A model generated the notes under the pieces. That model had not been told where the DNA came from and did not search any database. It saw nothing but the letters and a program-made list of their open reading frames with translations. From Saxidomus purpurata (taxonomy: Eukaryota > Mollusca > Bivalvia > Venerida > Veneridae), in contig JAFMSR010000015.1 in assembly GCA_022818135.1 (NCBI GenBank), positions 33,805,620 to 33,869,619 on the forward strand: a stretch of DNA of 64,000 nucleotides, given 5' to 3'. Shown here piece after piece: positions 48,701-60,912 of this stretch. Within the stretch, counting starts at the first letter, position 1. Every line of letters begins with the position of its first letter. The translations under genes and the position numbers were made by a program.

Positions 48701-51700
48701 GTCCACATTTTGTAGGTCAAGATCTTATTTGACAGAGTTATACTCCTTTTTGTACTTCGTTTTTTGTACTATTACTTTGCCATTTCTTAAGATTTCTTCA
48801 TCAAACTTTCAAATTGTATTGCTTGTGACAAAAAGGGTCAATCGACATGATGCTGCCAAATTTTGTAGGTCAAGGTCATATTTGACAGAGTTATGCCCCT
48901 TTTTGTACTTAAATTTTGTCACAAAATCATTAGTTATTCTAACAAAGTGTAAGAGGGTGACACAAGCGTTTTACCGAACACAGATCTAGTTTATTTAAAA
49001 CACGACTTTGGACCGGACCTTAGACATACTTTAGTGTCGGTGTCTTTGAAAGATGTGCGATTGGTATGACAGCATCTCGAATTGTTCATTTTTTCATTGC
49101 ACCTGTGATCAATCAGTCACTTGTGCATATGAACTTTAAGAGTTGAAGTTTTGATTGATGGGACAGAACAATCCTTTTCAAAGTCTTTGTAAGTTACAGG
49201 ACTTCATAATTTCTTTACTTTACATGGAATTTCGTAATATCTTTAGCAGGTTGAAGATTCAATTGTATCTACAAATATTTGATAAAACATTTTGCTGCAG
49301 ATCTGTTTTTTAATTTGCTGCAGAAAGTACAAATTGCAGCAGTAATGTTATATTGCTGCTGATTTTGTTTTAGAGTTACCCCCAGGCGCCATATTTTTTT
49401 TTTTTTTTTTGTTGTGTCCCCCCGGGGGGGGGTTCCCCCCTTTGTTGCAATGTCTTCCAGATTCACTATATTGCTGCTTATTTCTGTTACAGTTACCTCC
49501 AGAGACACTATATTGCTGCGATGACTATCGAGAATTTGTTGAGTTTGTCCTCAGTCAGTCCAACAAGATGGAAGAAGAGCAGAAGAAGAAGAATAAACTG
49601 ATTAATATAAAACCTCATGAACATGTCGGCTCCAAACAGGAACGTAACGCTGCTAAGGAGCAGGCTGTACAGAGGTTGGCAACAATTTTCTGTCTGTAAA
49701 ATCTCACTTGTGAATTGTTATTAACCCCTTACCAGCAAACATTTTTCAAAACTGAAATTTCTACTGCACAGGCATGTAGGATGATAAAGATCTGCATTGG
49801 CTGCAGAATCACTTAACGCTAAGGGTTAAATTTGTTGACTGTCTGGCTGGCACACAAATAAGTATAATACACTGCCACCCCTTAAAAACCGCCCTCTTTA
49901 AAACGCCAGCCAGAACGCGGTTGGTCTTGGCCCCAAAATTAGTCAACCAAAATTATTTCTAACAAACAAGCATTGTCCCCATACAAAACTAATGTTACGT
50001 AAATAAACAATGGCAGGTTGTTATTGTCTTTGTCATTAGGCGGTATCACCGCCTATTACGTGTTAAAAAATTACAGTTACTGTAATACGGCTCCTTTATT
50101 AACAAGCTGACCTTTGTTTGTTTGATAATAAATTGTAAATCATTGAATTGTTTGCACATCTTTGATTGTAGGCTTACCTGAACTTAAATAAATCAATTAC
50201 AAAACTGTTATTGTTTGTTTTAACAAGAAGTACTTTCCTTTAGCCATCATTTGGAAAATGGATGTACTTTCGTTTTCAATCAAATATTTAGTAAAAATTT
50301 CTCTTTAAAAAATAAATTTTAGTGCTTATTAACTAATTTATTTTAAAGAATCATTATTTTCTCCAATTTAACCTCTCGATTTCATAAAAACAGATGCGTG
50401 CAAACATCATATGCTTTAATTTAGTTAGGTGGGTGGGTACAGTAAACTCTGCTTATAACGCGGTAGACCTGGACACCAACTACCGCGTTATAACGGGGTC
50501 GCAGTGTATATAACACTGTTTGATGCTATGTTGGTTTTGTTTTCATTCTTATAAGGCTTTTTAAAGCGATGAAAAATCTGATTCTGAATCAGTCAGTTAC
50601 AGTAAACTCTGTTTATAACGAAGACATTGGGACCAATTAAACTTGTTTGTTATATCCAGAGTTTCTTATATCCATATAACACTTGTGTAAAATAAAGAAA
50701 GAAAAAACTTGGAGAGAGAAAAATTGTTCCTTATATCCGGAATTTCGCTGTATCCGAAGTTTAGTGTAGTTATTTAAAATTTTTTACATAATACCTAAAC
50801 AGAATTATAACACATGTTACAAGTACTCTCAGAGATACAACACGACATATTCACACATCAAAAAATGTCTAACATGTGATAAATCAAAACTAGTGCTGCC
50901 TTAAAATGCTGTTTTAAGATTAACTTATTGAAATTAACTGATGTTGAAATTGTTGCTGAAAACTTTCCAGAATGAGAGAGCGAGAGTTACAGAGACGGCA
51001 GCAGGAGGCGAGCGGTCTACAGCAGAACTTATTTGCTTGTAAGTACACATGTATAATAGGATGTTACATCGCTGATTGTAAGATTTTCAGGTAATATATT
51101 GGCTTGGGAGTTTTTTCTGCAGTATCTACTGTTTCTCTACTGTACATCTACATATTTGTCAGATGAACAACAATCTTGAATTCAGACACCTTTACTCTCT
51201 TAATAAAGGTATGCACACACTGTTAAATCTTGCTTGAAGCATTCTTCTTATAAGGAATTAATTAAGGATACTCTTTATTTACCATCTCTCCCGCTATTTT
51301 GACGTGGTTCTTGTATTGGGATTCAATTAACATTCTTGCTTGTCGGGTGTTAAAATAATCTAAGTGGTTTTGGTATATAAATAACTCATGTACATGTCTC
51401 TTCAATTAAAAACTAACAACATTTGTCTGCCCTTGATTAAAAATGTTTTGTTAGTATTTTCACAAATTCCACTTTAAGGCAGCTTGTTCAGAGACTCTGG
51501 CATATACTAAACTGTCATGAAATGTTTCACGTGTCTAAGGTAACTGTTATGAAATTGTCACTGATAAATGTGGGTAAAGACTTTCACAACTTAAAAGGTA
51601 ATTATTGGAATGAAGACTAGGAGCAAGAATCTAATAATATGAAAATATTCCAAAGTATATTCAGCTTGCCTCTGAACAAGGAGCTTTAAACATACTTTGT

Positions 51701-54700
51701 GACTTTCGTGCCACTTTTACATAATAATGAGCTGAGGTTATGTTTTGTGTTCCAGTGCTGAAACAGTAATCAACCTGTATTTTTTTATAAAATGGCAACA
51801 AAAAAAACTATTACATGGCCTGTCATGCAAAAAAAAAGTCCAAGGGTTTTTACTGAAGTGTACAAAAAACGGTCTGCAAGCTAGATATGTAAAGCTGTTT
51901 AAAGTTTGACTGTTTGACAATGTAGAGAGTGGGGATTAGTTTGCAGGCTGTCAGTTTCCAGTCATATTTCATTTTGCTTTTAAGTTAAATGTTATGGCAT
52001 TTTGATACCAGAGAAATTGCTAGGATTTCATTGACATGCTGTTACCCTTTTCCTGTTTTGGCAAACGTGTTTGAGATGTTGTTTTAGAACTACATCAAAT
52101 TACTTCTGTATTATAATTATTAAACAAGAGAAGCTCATGGGTTCGAGCCCTGCTACAGACCATGTCTCCTTATGTAATAAAGTTGGCAGTTTCTTACAGA
52201 TGATAGGGAGTCTAGTAGTTGTTTTTCCTAGAAACCACGGATTAGGTAAACTGCCCGTCTGTTAAAATGACCAAAATGTGGTTGGAAGGGGCATTAAATC
52301 TTACAACTACAACAACAACTGAAACCACTTGCTTGAAAATTGCTCATGTATCACAAGCATCATCGGTAGTTACTGTTTCAGCTTAAGTGTACCATCTCGT
52401 GGGTTGATATTTGTAAAATGTTGCTGCAGATTGTACTTCTTTTGGAACACAATTTTGGATATTGCTTTGTATTTTCTGCCTTTTTGTGCCCTTCCATTTT
52501 TGGGGGGTTGGGAGTATCAATTTGCTCTTGTTCATCTGTTCCTAAAAAAACATTATTGTAAGAGTTAATATGTTACCTCATAGAAATATTAATGAGCATG
52601 TGAAGCTATGCACCTGGGATTTTATTTGATCTTGACCTCAGAAGATGACGATTTGGAAAAGTTTTAGTCCTTGCCAACAGAAGAATTTCTCCTCTGGTGA
52701 AACTTGTTAAGACTCTACCTCAGAAAGTCAGAGTTATTGCCCTTGAAATATCAACAAAAATATGCATTTTCAGCATATTTTGCCCAGAACACAAAAAGCA
52801 TTATAGTTAAAATCATGAAACCTTACAGAAATGTTGATTAGCATGTAAAGTTGTGCACCTTTGTTTTTGTATTGTTTTCACTCCAGAAAGAGCAGAGTTA
52901 TGGCCCTTGAATACCCAAAATGCGCATGATCAGTTTGTGCTATGCATGAAACAAAAAGTATTGTAGCTAGAATCACAAAGTCTTACAGAAAAGTGTTTGT
53001 GGCCCATATGGGGTTTTGTTAGACCTATACCCCAGTGATTAGTAAAATGTGATTCAGCTGAGGGGAAAAAAAAGTTCTGTCAGTGTCTGAAATAACCAGT
53101 CAATTTCCTGGGTACAGTTTGCAGCTTTATTTCAAACAATTAACATTTTTTTCTTTGAGTCTGTCAATATAGGGCATTATTTCAGTGACAGGAAGAAATA
53201 CTCATCTTGTTTCACAAGAGAATTTTTCTTCTATACTATATTACTCCAAAATTATTATAATAGATTCGTTTTCAAAAATATCTCCATAGTGATGGATAAG
53301 ACTGGCTGTATAAGATACATACCCCAGCCATTAAACTTTCGGAATATGAGCAATTATAATGTATGAACATTACCAAAAACGAATTCAGAAACAATTGCTG
53401 TGAAACAAGTGTGAGTTATTTTCTCTCGCTATCTTTTGTGTGGCAGCTAAATTTTCATTTTTCAGTCACTGCTAACAAGTCCATAGGGTTGGTGTCAAAC
53501 AATATCTTTGACTTTGACATGTTTACCTTTTGGTTACATGTTAATTTGCCTTGAACTGTTTGCATATATTTGTAAAAGAACTGATAAATGATTCTTTAAT
53601 AAGCAACTTTTTTAGTGAAATAGTATAAAAGTCAAGAAATTGTTTTAAACTGACCTTAAGACTTCTGAATGCACTGTTGTTTTGCTGGAACTGGTTTATA
53701 ATATTACATACACTGCTCTTGGGAAAAGTGCCTCATTTTATAAATGATATAAAGATTATAGACTGTGTTGTTTTCGTCAAAATATTTTTAAGTTTCTCTT
53801 TTTTTTTATATATTTTGCCTGTTTAATCGTAATTATTCATAATATAAAAGATTTTATCACATTAGAGGAAACACATGCCTCTCACTGTGCAAGCAGTGCA
53901 GATTGTTTGGAAACTACTAAGATTGGTAAAATTTCATCATACACCCCTATAACTATTTAAATAGAACTGACGTCATTTCAATTTGGATAAAGATATTTTT
54001 AAAAATTTAGAAGCATTAGAAATATGACAAACGTTTAGATCAAGGTGACTTTTCCCATGTTGCAGTTGAGTATTGTATGATGTTTCATGTTGCAAACTGT
54101 TCACAGATATTTTACTGTTACTGGACTGAAATGAAAGAATGATTAAATGCAAGGTTTTTAGTCTGTTTTAGTCTATTGCCCAAAGAAGCAAGGAAAATAT
54201 GTAAAATATTGAAATGTTTACTAATACAATATCTGAACATTTTATGCTCAAGCATGTTTTGATTTGAAACTCATTTGACTGCTGGTAAAAAAGACTACCT
54301 CATCAGTACAGCATTAATAAAACACATATGGATTTGGTGTGAATATCCTTTCACAGGCATTGGAAAGGAAATACTTCTTTTTCAATTAGTCACTTGCTAT
54401 AGTAAATATATCTGTGAAAAGTTTGTTATATGTATGTATATACATGATATATCCTTCTGACTTTGTTGGCTGACATTTACTAGAAAATTAAAAAATTTAG
54501 TTAATTTAGCTAATCTGATACAGTGTTTTCGTATCATCAAAATGTTTTGTCCTGTTCTTTTCAAGTTTTTGTTACTCAGGTTAGCAAAATATGGCCCACT
54601 TTTGCCCTCTTGTTTCTGCATTTATTTAGTGTTCTTGCTGAATTTACACTAAGTTGTAATTAAAGAAAAACCTTTTCAGAATTGGTTACAATTGCACTTC

Positions 54701-57700
54701 AATTATACATGACAAATTCTTCATGCTTATTTTCTTGTACATGAAATTTTGTCATAGACAAGTCAGAAAGATATACTGCTTTTGATTATATCCAAATTGT
54801 GTGAAACTTGTATATAACATCTGTTTTAACATGTTCATTTTATTAATGACTTAATTTTTCTCTCTTTTTCTGTCTTTCTCTCATGTTTCTTTCTCTCTCT
54901 CTCTCTCCTTTCTCATACACTCTGTAGCGGGAACTTCATCTAAGGCAGGTTTCATGAAAATGCCCCCTGGTCTGGGTAACATCACAATGAAAGACATGTA
55001 TGGTATGTATGGATATAATGCACCATTGCTTTGTTGCATGTTCGTAGCAATTGATACCTTAGCAGCCATTAGCAACTGTTACCTTAGCAACTGTTACCAT
55101 GTTACCATATTATATTTCATAAAACCAGAAACAAACACTATAAAAGCATGTTGATTACAACTTAAAACCTTTAAACCTTTGAAACACTGATTTTTGTCAA
55201 GAGAAACAAAGAGTGTTCCAAATGAATATTTTCTTGTCCCATCTCCTTGGTTTGTATTTTTTTGTGTCCTGCTTTTATTTTTATGTGCATTGTTCTTGAT
55301 TGTATAATCCCTTTAAATCACATACAAATACAATGTATATAACATCTTACTACATTACAAAGACCACTGTCTGTTATTTAGACTTAATATATTCTAAAAC
55401 TAGTGGCTATACACTCTTTTTTTTATCTACTGAAACTTGATTTGCCCATGTATTCATAGATAAAATGCAATAAGTTTCAATAAGTTGTCAGAAGGCAATT
55501 ATTCTTTGCTTTCATTTTAGTCCTTACAACCTGTGCCGCCAGTGTAGACAAGCACCAGTCTGCGAAATGTGGTCTGAAAGTAGTCTACACTGCTCGGCAT
55601 TAAGTAGATAAAAAATTCATTGAGCATCTCTTTGAACAATAAATAGTGTTGTCCAGTTTGGAAGACGGGACGCGAAGTCTGTCTTAGAAACTTAAATCGG
55701 GTGGGGAGGAAAATATATAAATCAGACACACAATACACCGGTTTTTTAAGAAAAGTCTCTATGTATTATTTATTGCATTTTTTTTGGTTTTTGTTTTGAA
55801 GTTATTTTATGTTTTATTTTGTATTAGTATCCCCTCCCTAGATCTATGTGAAATAAAAATGAAAAAAGTCTTGACTGCATAAAGTAGTCTGACTGCATAA
55901 AGTAGTCTGACTGTGTAAACTCTGTGTTGAAGACGCTGATAGTTTGGATTTTTCTTTAAACCATATGATGCATATAATTAAGCCTTGAAAATTTCTTGCA
56001 TGGATTTATAAAGCCCATAAAAGCATGCAATAATTTTTCCATAATGTAGAATAATATTTAAATGTAACATCTAGTATATAGTTTATATGCTGGGTTGACC
56101 TACCAAGTTGTTTTCAGAATCACTATGGCTTATTGTCGCCTAAAGCCGTTACACTGAATGTTGTAAACCCGTAATAAAACCTCCATGTTTTGCAATGCCA
56201 TACAAATATTTTCAGTGTTAAGTACAAAGGGAAAAATCTTAGACGCTGTTTTGAGGGTATAAATGTGAAAATCACTTGGTGGTCTGTACCAGTATATGGC
56301 ATGCTCATAATTCCGAGTTCAGTCTAGGTATTTCAGAGTGGGTGGAGGTAGAGTCAGAGCTGCAAATAGTTGTTAGCATGGAAAATGGTATCATAGGCAT
56401 TGATCGTGTCAAGCTTCATTCATAAACATTTCATTCTTTTGGAAACATAAAGTAAGTTCTTGGGATGGATGGCAATTGGAACAAAATTTTGAAACAAAAA
56501 TTTCTATTACATAGCATGCTGTTTCATTGTAATAAAAAGTTTTATGGCCAAGACTATTCCAGAGACATGTTCTGTAACTGAATTATGTATCTACACCATA
56601 TCATTTCATACCCTAGATTGAACTCTGTATGGTATATTTCAGTTTTATGCAGATTGTTACCTCTAACTGCATGTAATTTACTCAGAATACATTTTGTTTA
56701 ATTTTAATCCCTGTAGCTGCTGCAAGAATTGAAGGTACAGAAAATATGTATGTGATTGTGTGTTTTGATTGGCTAGTTTTCTCGGGTGGCCATTTTTGAT
56801 TTAAGACGTGACTGTGTGAATATATTAAGTTCATGTGTTCTTTTTTAATGTAGGTATTATTCATGTTGTGTTCATTTATTAATTTCTTTAACAAAAATAA
56901 AGAAATTTTTGATGATTTTCTAAAGTCAAAATTTTATTGATACGTACAGTAGAAACTTACTAATCTTTGATTTATTATTGTCGTCAAATCTTTTTTTTTT
57001 TTTTTTTTTTTTTTTCACAGGTATGTCGTATATAAGTAATGGCATTTATTTCCTGTTTTGTAGTGTTTTGGAAAAAAAATGTCAGCCCTTAAGAGCCTTT
57101 AAAGAACACTTCATGTATAAATTAAATAAAAAATAAAAATATTGTCACCTTGTGAACACATGAAATGTAGAAAAGGTAACGCTAGATTGAGTATGTTGGT
57201 TTTAGATGAATAATGTGTATATGTTGAAGAAATTGCATTGAAATAAATGTTGCACTATTGTAATATAATTCTATATTGTTCATTAAAAAAAAAGGTTTCC
57301 AGGAAACAAGCATATAGAGTAATTAGACAGAAAAAGCATAATCTTCAGTTGTGTTTTATTTTTTAGAGACATACATGATAATATAAAGCTATACAAAAAA
57401 GAATTACCTAGAACATTAAACTCCAGATGACTTTTCCCATCTTTTCTGTATTTACCTGTTTTCATATATAGAGCTCTATACCTTCTTTGTTACTATTTCT
57501 TAGAAAGATTTTTCTGATAGATATAATTATGTTGAACACAGTTTAGTGTCTTAAATGTAAGCGATTTGTGTATGGAAGCAAAGACAAAGTGTGCAGGTTT
57601 ATGAGCTTTTTGTGTGCAAGACACTAAACTAAAGTGTGAATGTTGATGAACCTGAGTGTGCAAGACAAAAACAAAAGCATGCAGGACTATATATTTTAAT

Positions 57701-60700
57701 GTGCAAGACAATTAACTAGAGTGAGCAGGCCCGTAAGACAGAAGTGTGCAATTTGTTAAACCTTAGTGTGTAGGAAAACAGGCTGGTTAACTTAAGTGTG
57801 CAAGACAACAAACTGAAATGTGCATGACAATAAAGTGAAGGATGCAGACTGATAAACCTAAAATTTAATGCGTAGGGTAACAAACTGAAGTGTGCAGGTT
57901 GATAAACATTAATGTTGATATACCATAGTGTGCAACAAATACTTAATCATGATTGCGGTGGATAGCCCAAAGTGTGCGACACAGGGTCAGGTTGATTTAA
58001 CCATAGTGTGCACACAAAATGAAGGGTGCGGTATAACCATAGTGTGTAAGACCATGAAAAAGTGAGGTTGTTTAGACCTTGTGCAAGATTTCAATGACGT
58101 CAGTTATACTGTGTGGAAGAAACTATTTGGTGCGTTGTAACCATTTTCACAAATAAAAGCGTTTTTATGAGGCAGACAATATAGATAATTTATAACTAGT
58201 GTGCAAGACAACATAAGTGGTTGATAAACCATGTGTACCAAGACACAAAATAAAGAGTGCGGTTGATAAACCATGTGTGTAAGACAACTGAAGAGTGCGG
58301 TTGTAAACAATGATATTGACAACTAAAATGCACTTGATAAACCTGTGTCAATATCACTTTAAACAGGTCTGCAAAACTATATATTGAAATATAAATTTGT
58401 CTATAATTGTATAGTGTGCAAAACAAAAAAATGAAGAGTGCAGGTTGATAAACCATAGTGTGCTAGACAACAAAATGGAGTGTGCAGGTTGATAAACCTT
58501 AGTGTGCAAGACAACAAAATGAAGAGTGCAGGTTGATAAACCTTAGTGTGCAAGACAACAAAATGAAGAGTGCAGGTTGATAAACCTTAGTGTGCAAGAC
58601 AACAAAATGAAGAGTGCAGGTTGATAAACCTTTGTGTGCAAGACAACAAAATGAAGAGTGCAGGTTGATAAACCTTAGTGCGCAATACAACAAAATGAAG
58701 AGTGCAGGTTGATAAACCTTAGTGTGAAAGACAACAAAATGAAGAGTGCAGGTTGATAAACCTTATTGTGAAAGACAACAAAATGAAGAGTGCAGGTTGA
58801 TAAACCTTAGTGTGCAAGACAACAAAATGAAGAGTGCAGGTTGATAAACCTTAGTGTGCAATACAACAAAATGAAGAGTGCAGGTTGATAAACCTTAGTG
58901 TGAAAGACAACAAAATGAAGAGTGCAGGTTTATAAACCTTAGTGTGAAAGACAACAAAATGAAGAGTGCAGGTTGATAAACCTTAGTGTGAAAGACAACA
59001 AAATGAAGAGTGCAGGTTTATAAACCTTAGTGTGCAAGACAACAAAATGAAGAGTGCAGGTTGATAAACCTTAGTGTGCAAGACAACAAAATGAAGAGTG
59101 CAGGTTGATAAACCTTAGTGTGCAAGACAACAAAATGAAGAGTGCAGGTTGATAAACCTTAGTGTGAAAGACAACAAAATGAAGAGTGCAGGTTGATAAC
59201 CCTTAGTGTGCAAGACAACAAAATGAAGAGTGCAGGTTGATAACCCTTAGTGTGCAAGACAACAAAATGAAGAGTGCAGGTTTATAAACCTTAGAGTGCA
59301 AGACAACAAAATGAAGAGCGCAGTGTGATAAACCTTACTGTGCAAGACAACAAAATGAAGAGTGCAGGTTGATAAACCTTAGAGTGCAAGACAACAAAAT
59401 GAAGAGTGCAGTGTGATAAACCTTAGTGTGCAAGACAACAAAATGAAGAGTGCAGGTTTATAAACCTTAGTGTGCAAGGCAACAAAAGGAAGAGTGCAGT
59501 GTGATAAACTTTAGTGTGCAAAACAACAAAATGAAGAGTGCAGGTTGAGAAACTGATCTGTGGCGGGCAACAAACTGGAGTATGCTGCTTGATAAACTTT
59601 GTGTGCAAGACAACAAACTGAAGCTGAAGTGTGAAGTTTGATAAACCTAAACGTGCAAGACAGTAAAGTGAATCATGCAAATTGATAAAGATAAGCGCGT
59701 ATGATAACAAACTGAAATGTGCAGATCGATAAACGTTAGTGTTCAAAACAACAAACTGAAATGGGGAGTCTTGGCAGTCAGACCTGTGGCTTCAGTGGGT
59801 TGGCCGGGACTCTAAACAGTCTAATGATTAAAAAAAACTGCAACGTACATGTCAGCAAACCAAGATGTGAATGTTGAGAGACCCAAGTGTGCTGGTTGAG
59901 AGAAATAGGTGTACAAGTTAAACAACATAAATTATAAGGATGGATGAGTGATCTAAGGAACTATGATTATTATTCAATAAAAAAATGAATGACTATAAAG
60001 GAAGAGTTTACATAATGAAATCCACTTGAGATTGGCTTTGCATTTGTGTACATAAAAGGAATAATACTAATTCATGCTCTGAGCTTTGTTAACACTGTAA
60101 TGCTTAATAGACTTTAAAGCATGGGCTGATGTGTTCAAATGTATAATTATTTTTCTAATTTCAAAATTCTGTCAGTGAATTTGTTTATATTCTTAAGTCA
60201 TTCTTGTTGTCATTGTTTTTCATTTTTCATATTACAGTCACACATTTTTGTATAGTATTCATGATTTGTGATCTTGGTTGAATTTAACAGTTTTGAATGA
60301 ACAATTTTTTTTGAAGTTTCTTAACAGTTCAATAAATATATATATATATATGTAGTTATTGCCAGAAGACAAATGAAGCATGTCTGATGAACCTTCCTGT
60401 CAAGCAAATACGACTGCTTTTTTTTTCTTCTAGACCAGTGCCATTGCTCAGACTGTGGCCACAAGTAAAGTTTCTTGTAAAACATGACGCTTTAACAATA
60501 TTACAAGTCTGAATATGAACTAGGAATTTCCTTATGAAAGAATATCAGTCTTGAAAAGTATTATCCAGCCTTAAACAGTTACTTCCCCTTACAGTCTAAT
60601 ATTTAATAACAACAAACATACCTGTGAACCCTACCGTTTTTTGGGGGAAACCACAAAAAAAAAAAAAAAAAAAAACCCCCCCCCGGGGGCCCCCCCACAC

Positions 60701-60851
60701 ACAAAAAAAAAAAAAAAAAAAAAATAAAAACCAAAAAAAAAAAAAAAAAAAAAAATTTTTTTTTTTTTTTTTTATTTAAAAAATAAAATAAAAAAAAAAA
60801 AAAAAAAAAAATATAATCCTTTCTTTTTTTTTCCCCCCAAAAAACAAAAAT

Positions 60852-60912
<61 letters not shown>

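Noticed and set aside
57021..57035. 15-base frame-keeping microexon after a long T run (tttttcacag|gtatgtcg)
   Set aside because: The donor gtaatg is weak and the acceptor may be fortuitous after poly-T; chance matches are expected in a long intron.
58440..59746. CRISPR-like array or repetitive protein gene in the 44-bp array
   Set aside because: Units are contiguous with no unique spacers, in an animal intron; the ORFs are by-products of a stop-free repeat frame.
60434..60464. Possible exon reading DQCHCSDCGHK between good splice sites (ttcttctag / gtaaag)
   Set aside because: Length 31 changes phase (1 in, 2 out), and joining it to the next exon at 63811 meets a stop quickly; no second exon restores the frame. 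Left out without transcript data.
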